Assembly: GCA_017508195.1 (NCBI GenBank) | Contig: JAFVZL010000050.1 | Span: forward strand, 1 to 54,842 | Direction: 5' to 3' | DNA from: Clostridia bacterium | Lineage (GTDB): Bacteria; Bacillota; Clostridia; Oscillospirales; CAG-272 | DNA length: 54,842 nt | Shown: one piece after another, positions 7,797 through 14,527 of the stretch | Layout: each line of letters begins with the position of its first letter | Position numbering within the stretch: the stretch's first letter is position 1 | The notes under the pieces: generated by a model | What the model saw: only the letters and a program-made list of their open reading frames with translations | Told to the model about the DNA's origin: nothing | Databases searched by the model: none | Translations under genes and position numbers: made by a program

Positions 7797-8426
7797 ATGA
7801 ACTTTCTTTTAGAAGAGGCACAGGGCACTGACATTATGGCGTCTGCCAACAATCTCGGATTTGAGGTTGCTATGATCGTCATTGTAGCCTGCGTCGTTTT
7901 AGCTTTCTTTGCCATAAGACTTTACAAAATGCTTATGTGCGCCTTTGGCGCAGTTGGTATAGGATACGTTGCGTTCTCGCTCCTTAAGGAGGGCGGTCTG
8001 CTCGGCGGATATCTTCCCACGTTCGATTGGATAGATCTGCCCGTCGCTATCGGACTCGGTGCTGCCGTTGTGGGTATCATTGTCGGCGTGCTTCTGCCGA
8101 AGTTCGTTCTCTTCCTCGGCGGTATCGGCATAGGTTGCTTTGCCACCCCCCTGGCTGCGAACGCGTTCTTCCCCGGTATTCTCGACGATACCATTCTCCT
8201 TATCGCAGGTGTTATCATCGGTATGATCATCGGTATCCTACTCTCACTTCTCTTCAAGCCCGTTTACTCCTTCATCACGTCCGTCGGATGCATGGCTATC
8301 GCGGGAGCTATACTGGTTGTGATAGTATTCCCCGGAACGAACATTCTTTTCGGTGCCGGTGGCGGTGCGGTTATCGGTATTATCCCGATGATCTGCCAGT
8401 TCAGAGTCAGCGAAGAGGATCTTTAA
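7797..8426 (+). CDS. Multi-pass membrane protein, DUF4203 (TMEM198-like)
   Basis: The 209-aa product is almost entirely membrane-embedded, with about six or seven hydrophobic Gly-rich segments (for example AFGAVGIGYVAFSLL, AIGLGAAVVGIIVGVLL). The pattern resembles the DUF4203/TM7S3-TM198 domain; no biochemical function is established that I can assign. ATG 7797 is chosen because GGGAG lies 7 nt upstream and the promoter -10 box overlaps the more upstream ATG. A strong bidirectional terminator follows, so it is monocistronic. Confidence 0.75.
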   Translation: MNFLLEEAQGTDIMASANNLGFEVAMIVIVACVVLAFFAIRLYKMLMCAFGAVGIGYVAFSLLKEGGLLGGYLPTFDWIDLPVAIGLGAAVVGIIVGVLLPKFVLFLGGIGIGCFATPLAANAFFPGILDDTILLIAGVIIGMIIGILLSLLFKPVYSFITSVGCMAIAGAILVVIVFPGTNILFGAGGGAVIGIIPMICQFRVSEEDL

Positions 8427-8445
8427 TTCACGATTACTTAATTTG

Positions 8446-8488
8446 AAAACTGCCTCATTTGCATCATGCATCTGAGGCAGTTTTTATT
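8446..8488. terminator. Bidirectional terminator between the membrane protein gene and sigG
   Basis: AAAACTGCCTCA (8446-8457) pairs with TGAGGCAGTTTT (8473-8484), with T-runs available on both strands. It serves the convergent gene pair. Confidence 0.88.
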
Positions 8489-8525
8489 TTGCTTAGTGTT
8501 TATCTTGTATCAAATTATACAGATG

Positions 8526-9296
8526 CTAGCTCATATACTTCCTGAGCTTATCTATTGCACCCTTCTCGAGTCTTGAGACCTGTGCCTGACTGATTCCTAT
8601 CTCTTCGGCTATTTCCATCTGCGTTCTGCCCTTGTAGAAGCGTTTTTTTATTATATCCAGCTCTCTTTCGCCAAGCTTTGCAAGCGCATCCTTCAAGGAC
8701 AGGCTTTCTATCCAGTCGTCACCCGTATCCTCATCGGCAAGCTTGTCTATGACGTACATCTTATCCTCACCGTCACCGTAGACAGAGTCGAAAATGGATA
8801 TAGGCTCTACTATCGCCTCCATTGCCTCGGATACTGCCTTTTCAGGGACGTCAAGCCGCTTAGCTATCTCCTTCGTCGTAGCTTCTCTGCCCTCCGTTCG
8901 AGCAATATCCTCCTTCACGCCGAGTGCCCGATAAGCAAGATCTCTTACGCTTCTTGACACTCGTATAACGTTATTGTCACGCTGATGCCGCCTTAACTCA
9001 CCTATTATCATCGGCACCGCATACGTCGAAAAGCGCACGTCCATATCGAGATTGAAATTGTCTATCGCCTTGATCAGACCGATACAACCGACCTGAAAGA
9101 GATCGTCTCTGCTGTCGCGCTTAGGATTAAATCTGCCGCTAACCGAGAGCACGAGCCTTAAATTGCCCATTATGAGCTTTTCGCGTGCCTCTTTATCACC
9201 CTCGTGAGCGAGCTTAAGCAGTCTGCGCTTCTCATCCTCGGGTATCGTTTTTAACGTCGAGGTGTCCACCCCGCATATTTCCACCTTGTTCAACAC
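8526..9296 (-). CDS. sigG: RNA polymerase sporulation sigma factor SigG
   Basis: SigG directs late gene expression in the forespore. The N-terminus carries the family signature KVEICGVDTS, followed by sigma-70 region 2 (LIMGNLRLVLSVSGRF..DDLFQVGCIGLIKAIDNFNL..VRFSTYAVPMIIGE), region 3 and region 4 (QMEIAEEIGISQAQVSRLEKGAI). I chose the GTG at 9296 (LNKVEICGV), which leaves the short N-terminus typical of SigG; an in-frame GTG at 9320 would add eight residues. In Bacillus sigG sits next to spoIIGA-sigE, but here it is alone between a membrane protein and an isomerase-like gene. It is good evidence for an endospore former. Confidence 0.93.
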   Translation of the reverse strand: MLNKVEICGVDTSTLKTIPEDEKRRLLKLAHEGDKEAREKLIMGNLRLVLSVSGRFNPKRDSRDDLFQVGCIGLIKAIDNFNLDMDVRFSTYAVPMIIGELRRHQRDNNVIRVSRSVRDLAYRALGVKEDIARTEGREATTKEIAKRLDVPEKAVSEAMEAIVEPISIFDSVYGDGEDKMYVIDKLADEDTGDDWIESLSLKDALAKLGERELDIIKKRFYKGRTQMEIAEEIGISQAQVSRLEKGAIDKLRKYMS

Positions 9297-9408
9297 GTTA
9301 CCTATCCTATATCTCTGCACTGCGTGCAGTTTTGATGTGGTTAGTATTGACGTATACGGATGAATTTAGTCGAACGATGCGAAAATCAAACGGCGGAAAA
9401 TATTCCAC

Positions 9409-9437
9409 TTGAAAAGATCGGGTTTAGCATGTATAAT
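9409..9437 (+). promoter_or_regulatory. Promoter of the isomerase-like gene at 9470
   Basis: TTGAAA (9409-9414), a 17-nt spacer and TATAAT (9432-9437), followed by a G-rich ribosome site (GGGGGGAT) before the ATG at 9470. Confidence 0.78.
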
Positions 9438-9469
9438 AAATTTGAAGAAAAGAAAATGGGGGGGATAGC

Positions 9470-10228
9470 ATGCTTATCGCAGGACTCGCGTCAATAACGT
9501 TCCGTAAGCTCAGTACGGAAGAAATAATCGTACTCGCTACCGATGCAGGGCTTTCGCAGATAGAATGGGGCGCTGACGTACACGTTATGCCGGGAGATAT
9601 AAAGAAAGCCTCTGATACGGCACTCAGATGTGCAGATTCCGGCATCATCACCTCTACCTACGGCTCATACTTCCGGATAGGAAGGACACCGGATGAGGAT
9701 ATATTCGCCGTTCTCGAGAGCGCGAGTGCTCTCGGTGCTAAGGTCGTTCGGATATGGGGATACGACAGGTTTATAACCCCTTTTGACACCGATGAATGGA
9801 AAAGCGCTGTCGAAAGTGCAATAACAGTCACCAAAGCAGCTGAAAGCTACGGAATAACTCTCGCGCTCGAATGTCACATTAAAACGATTACGGAAGCACA
9901 CGAAAACGCGTTGAGCTTCCTTGATTACGTATCCTCGGATGCTCTGAGATGCTACTGGCAGCCAAATCAATATAAGGATAAGGAGTACAATCTTTCGGCA
10001 CTTCGCGCCCTTCTTCCTCATCTTGAGGCGGTACACGTTTTCAATTGGAATAAGACCGAGCGGCTATCGCTTATTTACGCTAAAGATGACTGGAAAGACT
10101 ACGTCAGAGTAATAAAGAGTGGCGGCTATACGGATAACGTCCCCATGCTTCTCGAATTTATGCCCGATGGCAAAGCCGAGAGTCTGAGAGGTGAAGCCGC
10201 CGCCTTAAGGCAAATCATCGCCGGATAA
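9470..10228 (+). CDS. Sugar phosphate isomerase/epimerase-like TIM-barrel protein
   Basis: The 252-aa protein fits the xylose isomerase-like TIM barrel (AP_endonuc_2) superfamily: an N-terminal strand (LIAGLASITFR), IEWGADVHV, KVVRIWG, a metal-ligand type ALECH, CYWQPNQ and VHVFNW near the C-terminus. Members isomerise or epimerise sugars or process inositol derivatives; the substrate is not predictable here. It is transcribed alone from its own promoter and ends at a bidirectional terminator. Confidence 0.8.
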   Translation: MLIAGLASITFRKLSTEEIIVLATDAGLSQIEWGADVHVMPGDIKKASDTALRCADSGIITSTYGSYFRIGRTPDEDIFAVLESASALGAKVVRIWGYDRFITPFDTDEWKSAVESAITVTKAAESYGITLALECHIKTITEAHENALSFLDYVSSDALRCYWQPNQYKDKEYNLSALRALLPHLEAVHVFNWNKTERLSLIYAKDDWKDYVRVIKSGGYTDNVPMLLEFMPDGKAESLRGEAAALRQIIAG

Positions 10229-10237
10229 AAGTCTTAG

Positions 10238-10268
10238 AAAAAGCGCACCATGACGGTGCGCCTTCTTT
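10238..10268. terminator. Bidirectional terminator
   Basis: GCGCACC (10243-10249) pairs with GGTGCGC (10255-10261). The minus strand has a TTTTT tail (end of the phosphoribosyltransferase gene); the plus strand has a looser T-rich tail. Confidence 0.8.
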
Positions 10269-10290
10269 GTTTTGTTCTATTTTGAAGGTT

Positions 10291-10842
10291 TTAAATAGGA
10301 TTTCCGTCCTTATCAAAGAGCGGAAGCACCTCAAGATAGGTTATATCCTTTCTTCCCGCTGCATCACCCTCGGCAAGAATAGTCACCTTGCCTACTATGT
10401 TACCGCCGGCCTGCTCGACAAGGTTTTCGAGCGAACGAAGAGATCCTCCGGTAGAGATAACGTCATCTACTATAAGGACTCTCTTTCCCTTCATAAATTC
10501 GGCATCATCACCGTCAAGATAGAGTACCTGCTCGGCATCGGTGGTGATGGATCTTGTAACGCACTTAAGCACGTTCTTCATGTAGAGCTTTACCGATTTG
10601 CGCGCCAGAACGTATCTGTTCTCGCCGAGAATTCTCGACATCGCATGAATAAGCGGAATACCCTTAGACTCGGCAGTAATCATTACGTCGTGCTCGGGTG
10701 CCAGCTTCGCAAGTGCCTCAGCACATTTCTCGGTGAGCTCAACGTCACCGAAGAGAACGAACGCACCAATGTTGAGAGTATCGCTTATAGGGCAAAGAGG
10801 CAGATCGCGCTCTATACCCGCAACCTTCATTCTGTATACCAT
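10291..10842 (-). CDS. Phosphoribosyltransferase, adenine PRT (Apt)-like
   Basis: Type I phosphoribosyltransferases join a purine base to PRPP. The PRPP-binding motif VLIVDDVISTGGS is complete near residue 122-134, and DVMITAESKGIPL matches the Apt/Xpt base-binding region. At 183 aa it is near Apt length (about 170). The best fit is adenine salvage, but xanthine PRT-type specificity cannot be excluded. The ATG has GGAGG upstream, and its own promoter precedes it. It stands apart from the nucleoside salvage operon at 39-44 kb. Confidence 0.82.
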   Translation of the reverse strand: MVYRMKVAGIERDLPLCPISDTLNIGAFVLFGDVELTEKCAEALAKLAPEHDVMITAESKGIPLIHAMSRILGENRYVLARKSVKLYMKNVLKCVTRSITTDAEQVLYLDGDDAEFMKGKRVLIVDDVISTGGSLRSLENLVEQAGGNIVGKVTILAEGDAAGRKDITYLEVLPLFDKDGNPI

Positions 10843-10884
10843 TATGTATATCCTCCAATGATAGAAATTTTAGCCAACATAGAT

Positions 10885-10913
10885 AGTATACACCACTTTT
10901 ATGAACAAATCAA
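10885..10913 (-). promoter_or_regulatory. Promoter of the phosphoribosyltransferase gene
   Basis: On the minus strand TTGATT (10908-10913), a 17-nt spacer and TATACT (10885-10890), about 45 nt before the start codon. Confidence 0.72.
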
Positions 10914-10944
10914 GAGGTTTTTATTTTTATAGACGGTTTAATAA

Positions 10945-11952
10945 TCACCTATAGAAATCGTGACCGCCTATCGTATATAAATACTCCCGCGATTTTATTA
11001 TCCAGCTTGACTCTGCGGTAAGAGGGTTTAAGAAGAACATCGAATCCTCGGAGAGCTTAGTTCCTTCAAGACAGATCTTCGCTGCCAGAGTCGCTGTATA
11101 GGTCGGTGTATTGTAGATTGTCTTATCGAGCACGGGGCTGAACTGAACTCCCCATTTCCTATCGAAGATAACACCGTAGATCGTATTCGGGTATGACTTA
11201 GATGCAACCCTGTTCATTATCACGTTACCCACCGCAATCTGACCGAGAAGCGATTCTCCGCGCGCCTCAGCAGTAATGATCCTCGCAAGCCAGAACACCT
11301 CGTCGTCACTGTAATATCGTGATGCATCGGGGAGCGCCTTAAAGCTGCCGTCAAGGCTGACCGCACCGCTTGCTCTGTTAAGGGTAAGACCGGAGGCCTT
11401 AGCAAGAGTTGATGCAGGTATGTACATTCTGCCGTTTGTCATAATTACGTTCGGTGAGAATCCGAACAGCTGCCTGCCGTTAACGTTAGTGACAAAGCCT
11501 CCGTCCGTCGCGGTCAGGGTAAATCCATCTCTCGTAACCGTCATGGTACGCGTAGATGAATTGTAGTTAGATCTTGCCCCGATCGCATCACCGAACTGTC
11601 TGAGAGGCAGGTAAACCGTGCTATTTATAACCAACGCATTATACGAAAGCTTTTTTCCCATAACGCTCGCAGATAGGTTGGTGTACGACCATGCGTTTTT
11701 GCTGTTTATTGTCGGCAGCCTATAAGTGATTTTTCCGTCAGCGATAGTTACACCCGGATAATTCAAACTTTTGTTTGCATTATCGGCATCCACAACGCTA
11801 AAATGTTCGTTTTCAACAATCGGACTTATCTCGTTACCTCGTGCAAAATTCGAAGGCGCCATCGAGCACATCATGCATACGAGCGCACCCGTTGCCATAA
11901 GTTTGGGGAGCACCTTTCCCACCGTTCCTTCTCTTCTTTTCGTTTCTTTCAA
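10945..11952 (-). CDS. SleB-family cell wall hydrolase with copper-amine-oxidase-like N-terminal domain
   Basis: This is a secreted peptidoglycan hydrolase of 335 aa. A hydrophobic signal segment covers ~12-32, a copper amine oxidase-like substrate-holding domain lies at ~100-200 ([40 protein letters not shown]), and a SleB/hydrolase_2 domain fills 215-335 ([25 protein letters not shown]). SleB enzymes cleave spore cortex, and relatives act on vegetative wall. The start is TTG at 11952: GGAGG lies 8 nt upstream, whereas the ATG at 12015 lies upstream of the likely -10 (TACAAT, 11986-11991). Together with sigG it fits a sporulating host. Confidence 0.85.
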   Translation of the reverse strand: MKETKRREGTVGKVLPKLMATGALVCMMCSMAPSNFARGNEISPIVENEHFSVVDADNANKSLNYPGVTIADGKITYRLPTINSKNAWSYTNLSASVMGKKLSYNALVINSTVYLPLRQFGDAIGARSNYNSSTRTMTVTRDGFTLTATDGGFVTNVNGRQLFGFSPNVIMTNGRMYIPASTLAKASGLTLNRASGAVSLDGSFKALPDASRYYSDDEVFWLARIITAEARGESLLGQIAVGNVIMNRVASKSYPNTIYGVIFDRKWGVQFSPVLDKTIYNTPTYTATLAAKICLEGTKLSEDSMFFLNPLTAESSWIIKSREYLYTIGGHDFYR

Positions 11953-12080
11953 TACATTATCCTCCTTTTTTTTAACTACCCATATATTGTACCATGTGGA
12001 GCATTTCTCTTTCAATGCAAAATATATGGATAGACTGGGAGAATATAGGGTATTTTAGTATCCCGTGTCCCGAAAAAGAA

Positions 12081-12119
12081 AAAAAGCACAGTCCCTTTTT
12101 TTGGAGGGCTGCGCTTTGA
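12081..12119 (-). terminator. Terminator of the threonine/serine exporter operon
   Basis: The arms AAAGCACAGTCCC (12083-12095) and GGGCTGCGCTTT (12106-12117) pair with two mismatches. The minus strand continues into TTTTTTTC-TTTTT. It sits directly downstream of the exporter genes. Confidence 0.78.
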
Positions 12120-12144
12120 TTTAGCCTCTAAGTAGCTATCCGTG

Positions 12145-12612
12145 TTAAGTTTTGGACGTTTTTTTCTTAGCTATTGTATCAGATATAATTTTGAAGATAA
12201 TAGCAACAACGACGATTCCGCCTGCGATGCCGAGAGCTATGCTCATTGTCTGCCACAGATATTTGATCGCGAGGTTGCCGTTACCGAGCAGAACGTTCTG
12301 CATCGTGTAATATATATCTCCGCCCGGCACCGTCGGTATGATGGCAGCAGATAATATAACCGTTACGGGAGTCTTTCTCATTCTGGCATAAAGCTCGGCA
12401 AACGAAGCACCCGCGAACGTCGAGAGAAACGCGACAGCAAAAAGCGGAAACTCGAAGTACAAGCCTAAATGGTAAACGAAATACGTGACGACGCCCGATA
12501 ATCCTGCGGGAATAAGATGCCTTGTAGCCGACTTGAACAGAACGGCAAACGCAATAGAGCAGAAGAATGAGGCGATGAGTCTGATGAGGAGCTCATAAGT
12601 GAAAAATTCCAT
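12145..12612 (-). CDS. Threonine/serine exporter, ThrE_2-type (DUF3815) subunit
   Basis: This small integral membrane protein (155 aa, four to five hydrophobic segments) matches the C-terminal half of ThrE-type exporters; VILSAAIIPTVPGGDIYYTMQ is a typical signature loop. It overlaps the upstream gene by one base (TAATG), so the two halves are translated together. Exporters of this type pump excess Thr/Ser or small peptides out of the cell. In some bacteria both halves are fused in one protein; here they are split. Confidence 0.85.
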   Translation of the reverse strand: MEFFTYELLIRLIASFFCSIAFAVLFKSATRHLIPAGLSGVVTYFVYHLGLYFEFPLFAVAFLSTFAGASFAELYARMRKTPVTVILSAAIIPTVPGGDIYYTMQNVLLGNGNLAIKYLWQTMSIALGIAGGIVVVAIIFKIISDTIAKKKTSKT

Positions 12613-13403
12613 TATATCACACCTCCCCCGACTATTGCCGCAGCGATCATGTATGCAAAGGCTATCATGAGTGCCTGGAGTATCGACTGAAGTGCCTTCA
12701 GGCTTCCGGATGCAAGATCCCCGAGCAGAAGATCACGCATTGCAGTACCAAAGGCAAGACCGGGGACCAGAGGCATTATCGAGCCGATAATGATTATACT
12801 GCCGTTTTCTCCGAGTCCGAGTCTTATAGAAAGTCCGGCAAGAACTGCTATAAAGAGCGCAGATATGCCCGTCTTAAGCAGCGAGTTGATATATTTAGAA
12901 GGAAATATCTCAAATATTGATATCACAGCACCGATAACGCCGGCAACAGCCGCATCTCTCCAGGTTCCTCCGAAGAAAAACGTAAAGCCCGAGCATATCG
13001 TTATCATCGATAAAAGCGTCACCCACCAGCGATAGCTGACAGCACTTCTGATTACGTGCAGCTTTCCGTCAAAGTCCTCAAGCGCAGGAGTTGTAGCACA
13101 TACCTCTCTCGAGAGAGTGTTAAGCTTCTCGAGCATATTCAGATCTATCCCCGATTGCCTTACACGCCTCATCTGCGCCGAGTAGGTTCCGTCGGGCATC
13201 CTGACCGATGCATTTATTACCGATATGATAGAGAACACCTCAACGTGTGCCGCACCGTATGCACGGCAGATGCGCTCAATAGCATCCTCTACTCGCGATA
13301 CCTCTGCTCCGTTTTTGAGCATTCCCTCGCCCACGTCGAGCGCGAGGCAGAGAAGGTATTCCGCGAAGTTTTCTTTATATATTTCACGACCCTTGTTTTC
13401 CAA
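12612..13403 (-). CDS. Threonine/serine exporter, ThrE N-terminal (DUF1212) subunit
   Basis: The 263-aa protein has a soluble N-terminal part (LALDVGEGMLKNGAEVSRVEDAIERICRAYG), typical of DUF1212/ThrE, followed by about five membrane segments including GSIMPLVPGLAFGTAMRDLL. It starts with TTG at 13403, preceded by GGAACGGAC-type spacing. It partners with the downstream 155-aa subunit. A promoter at 13494-13522 and an approximately 90-nt leader with a small hairpin (TCGGCA/TGCCGA, ~13470-13484) precede it. Confidence 0.85.
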   Translation of the reverse strand: MENKGREIYKENFAEYLLCLALDVGEGMLKNGAEVSRVEDAIERICRAYGAAHVEVFSIISVINASVRMPDGTYSAQMRRVRQSGIDLNMLEKLNTLSREVCATTPALEDFDGKLHVIRSAVSYRWWVTLLSMITICSGFTFFFGGTWRDAAVAGVIGAVISIFEIFPSKYINSLLKTGISALFIAVLAGLSIRLGLGENGSIIIIGSIMPLVPGLAFGTAMRDLLLGDLASGSLKALQSILQALMIAFAYMIAAAIVGGGVI

Positions 13404-13493
13404 GTCCGTTCCTTTCCCGAGAGAAGCTCTCCCGCCTTCTGTTTTGTGAAGAAGCTAGAAACACGCGGCTCGGCATTCTGCCGAAGCGAGATA

Positions 13494-13522
13494 ATTATAC
13501 AACAAGCATTTTTAAAAATCAA
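13494..13522 (-). promoter_or_regulatory. Promoter of the threonine/serine exporter operon
   Basis: On the minus strand TTGATT (13517-13522), a 17-nt spacer and TATAAT (13494-13499). Confidence 0.75.
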
Positions 13523-13601
13523 TAGAGTTATTACTTTTTTTATTAAAGACAAGCTATTTTGGCAACTTTTTTCGACTTTTTAATTTTTTTCGTAAAAGCT
13601 A

Positions 13602-13630
13602 TTGACAAACCCCTTTTTTTATAGTATAAT
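13602..13630 (+). promoter_or_regulatory. tRNA-Glu promoter
   Basis: TTGACA (13602-13607), a 17-nt spacer and TATAAT (13625-13630), a perfect consensus 20 nt before the tRNA, as expected for a strongly expressed stable RNA. Confidence 0.9.
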
Positions 13631-13650
13631 TATCTGGCTATGAAAAGCAT

Positions 13651-13725
13651 GGCTCGTTGGTCAAGCGGCTAAGACACGGCCCTCTCAAGGCTGAAACGGG
13701 AGTTCGATTCTCCCACGAGTCACCA
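13651..13725 (+). tRNA. tRNA-Glu (anticodon CUC)
   Basis: A cloverleaf can be drawn by hand: acceptor GGCTCGT pairs with ACGAGTC (one G-U), D arm GTC/GAC, anticodon stem CGGCC/GGCTG with loop CTCTCAA, T stem GGGAG/CTCCC with loop TTCGATT, and an encoded CCA end. The anticodon CTC reads GAG (Glu). The overall sequence resembles bacterial tRNA-Glu. It marks the left edge of an AT-rich accessory island. Confidence 0.93.
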
Positions 13726-13730
13726 AAAAC

Positions 13731-13765
13731 AACCTAAATCGATTTATTCGGTTTAGGTTGTTTTT
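13731..13765 (+). terminator. tRNA-Glu terminator
   Basis: AACCTAAA (13731-13738) pairs with TTTAGGTT (13752-13759), followed by GTTTTT. Confidence 0.88.
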
Positions 13766-13767
13766 AT

Positions 13768-13975
13768 TCAAGACCGAAGGGCTTGTGTATGGCATCAATT
13801 CGCTTTGCGAATTGTATGGAATTGCCCATCGGGCGTATGGCATCACGGCTTGCCGTGTATCCGCTCTTTCCTTCGGTCTTGATTCCATGCAATGCTATGC
13901 ATTGATTCCATACTCGCCTTTGGCGAGATTCCATACCGCAACAAGTTGCGGATTACATACATTCCTGCGGAATGA
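13768..13975. repeat. Hairpin array B with mirrored linkers, leading into the four-helix-bundle gene
   Basis: Small hairpins (CAATTCGC-ttt-GCGAATTG, GCCC-atc-GGGC, CACGG-ctt-.. CCGTG, CTCGCC-ttt-GGCGAG, CCGCAAC/GTTGCGG, CATTCC-tgc-GGAATG) are separated by linker TATGGAAT or TATGGCAT in the first half (13788, 13815, 13836) and by its reverse complement ATTCCATA/ATTACATA in the second half (13882, 13905, 13928, 13952). A 13-bp inverted repeat (13768-13780 with 13870-13882) encloses the first half. The array ends about 24 nt before the start codon of the next gene. The architecture equals arrays at 2351 and 20089 but the linker is different. Confidence 0.82.
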
Positions 13976-13999
13976 TTTAAGACGGAGAGGAGAAGAACG

Positions 14000-14356
14000 A
14001 TGGCAAAGCGCAATTTGCTTTTAGAGTATAGCGAAGAATTGGCTGTTAAAATCGCTAAACTTTGCGCCGAACACAAAATTGACTCAAACACCGTTTTTCA
14101 AATAAAGAAATCTTCGTCAAGTGTATTTGCCAACATAACGGAGGCACAGTATCCACAGAGCCTTGCGGATATGCATTCTAAGCTTGAAATTGCGCGTAAG
14201 GAATGTGCTGAAACAGAGTCTTGGCTCAAGCTTATTTTTGCATCGGGAGCAATAAATGAAGATACTTTTAAATCTCATCGCAACCTCTGCGGAAGAATCA
14301 AAAGAATGCTTACCGCATCGTGTATTACAATAGAAAACAAATTAAAGCAAGGTTAG
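14000..14356 (+). CDS. Four-helix-bundle protein (S23/23S rRNA IVS-like, TIGR02436 type)
   Basis: The 118-aa all-helical protein begins MAKRNLLLEYSEELAVKIAKLC and shows the family hallmarks (VFANITEAQ, DMHSKLEIARKECAETESWLKL, RIKRMLTA). Relatives are encoded in 23S rRNA intervening sequences, and Avd of diversity-generating retroelements shares the fold; the biochemical role is mostly nucleic-acid binding or unknown. The ribosome site GGAGAGGAG precedes the ATG, which lies just after hairpin array B. The terminator stem straddles its stop codon. No reverse transcriptase or rRNA sequence is nearby, so a role linked to the adjacent hairpin array is the tempting inference. Confidence 0.85.
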   Translation: MAKRNLLLEYSEELAVKIAKLCAEHKIDSNTVFQIKKSSSSVFANITEAQYPQSLADMHSKLEIARKECAETESWLKLIFASGAINEDTFKSHRNLCGRIKRMLTASCITIENKLKQG

Positions 14357-14371
14357 ACCTTGCTTTTTCTT
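14346..14371 (+). terminator. Terminator whose loop is the stop codon
   Basis: AGCAAGGT (14346-14353) pairs with ACCTTGCT (14357-14364); the three-base loop is the TAG stop codon of the four-helix-bundle gene. A TTTTCTTTTTCT tail follows. The triloop geometry matches the hairpins of the arrays. Confidence 0.85.
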
Positions 14372-14447
14372 TTTCTCGAAGCGACGCCGACTTGTATCAA
14401 GACAAGCACACGCCTCGGTGCCAAAAATAATAATTAACCAAAACATA

Positions 14448-14476
14448 TTGATTTATCTGTCGAAATATGGTAAAAT
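14448..14476 (+). promoter_or_regulatory. Promoter of the AIPR gene
   Basis: TTGATT (14448-14453), a 17-nt spacer and TAAAAT (14471-14476). The stretch 14370-14447 has only a weak hairpin (CTTGT/ACAAG). Confidence 0.7.
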
Positions 14477-14527
14477 ATAAAGTAAAAAATTTATCCACAA
14501 AAAAACAAACAGAATTGAGGGCAAGTA

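Noticed and set aside
8526-9320. Longer N-terminus of SigG from the GTG at 9320
   Set aside because: The added eight residues have no counterpart in SigG proteins, whose conserved KVEICGV block starts a few residues after Met.
10267-10932. 221-aa plus-strand open frame opposite the phosphoribosyltransferase
   Set aside because: The minus-strand frame has the PRPP motif, ribosome site and promoter; the plus frame has none.
14000-14356. Diversity-generating retroelement (Avd-like accessory protein)
   Set aside because: No reverse transcriptase and no template/variable repeat pair in the window; the protein fits the general four-helix-bundle family better.
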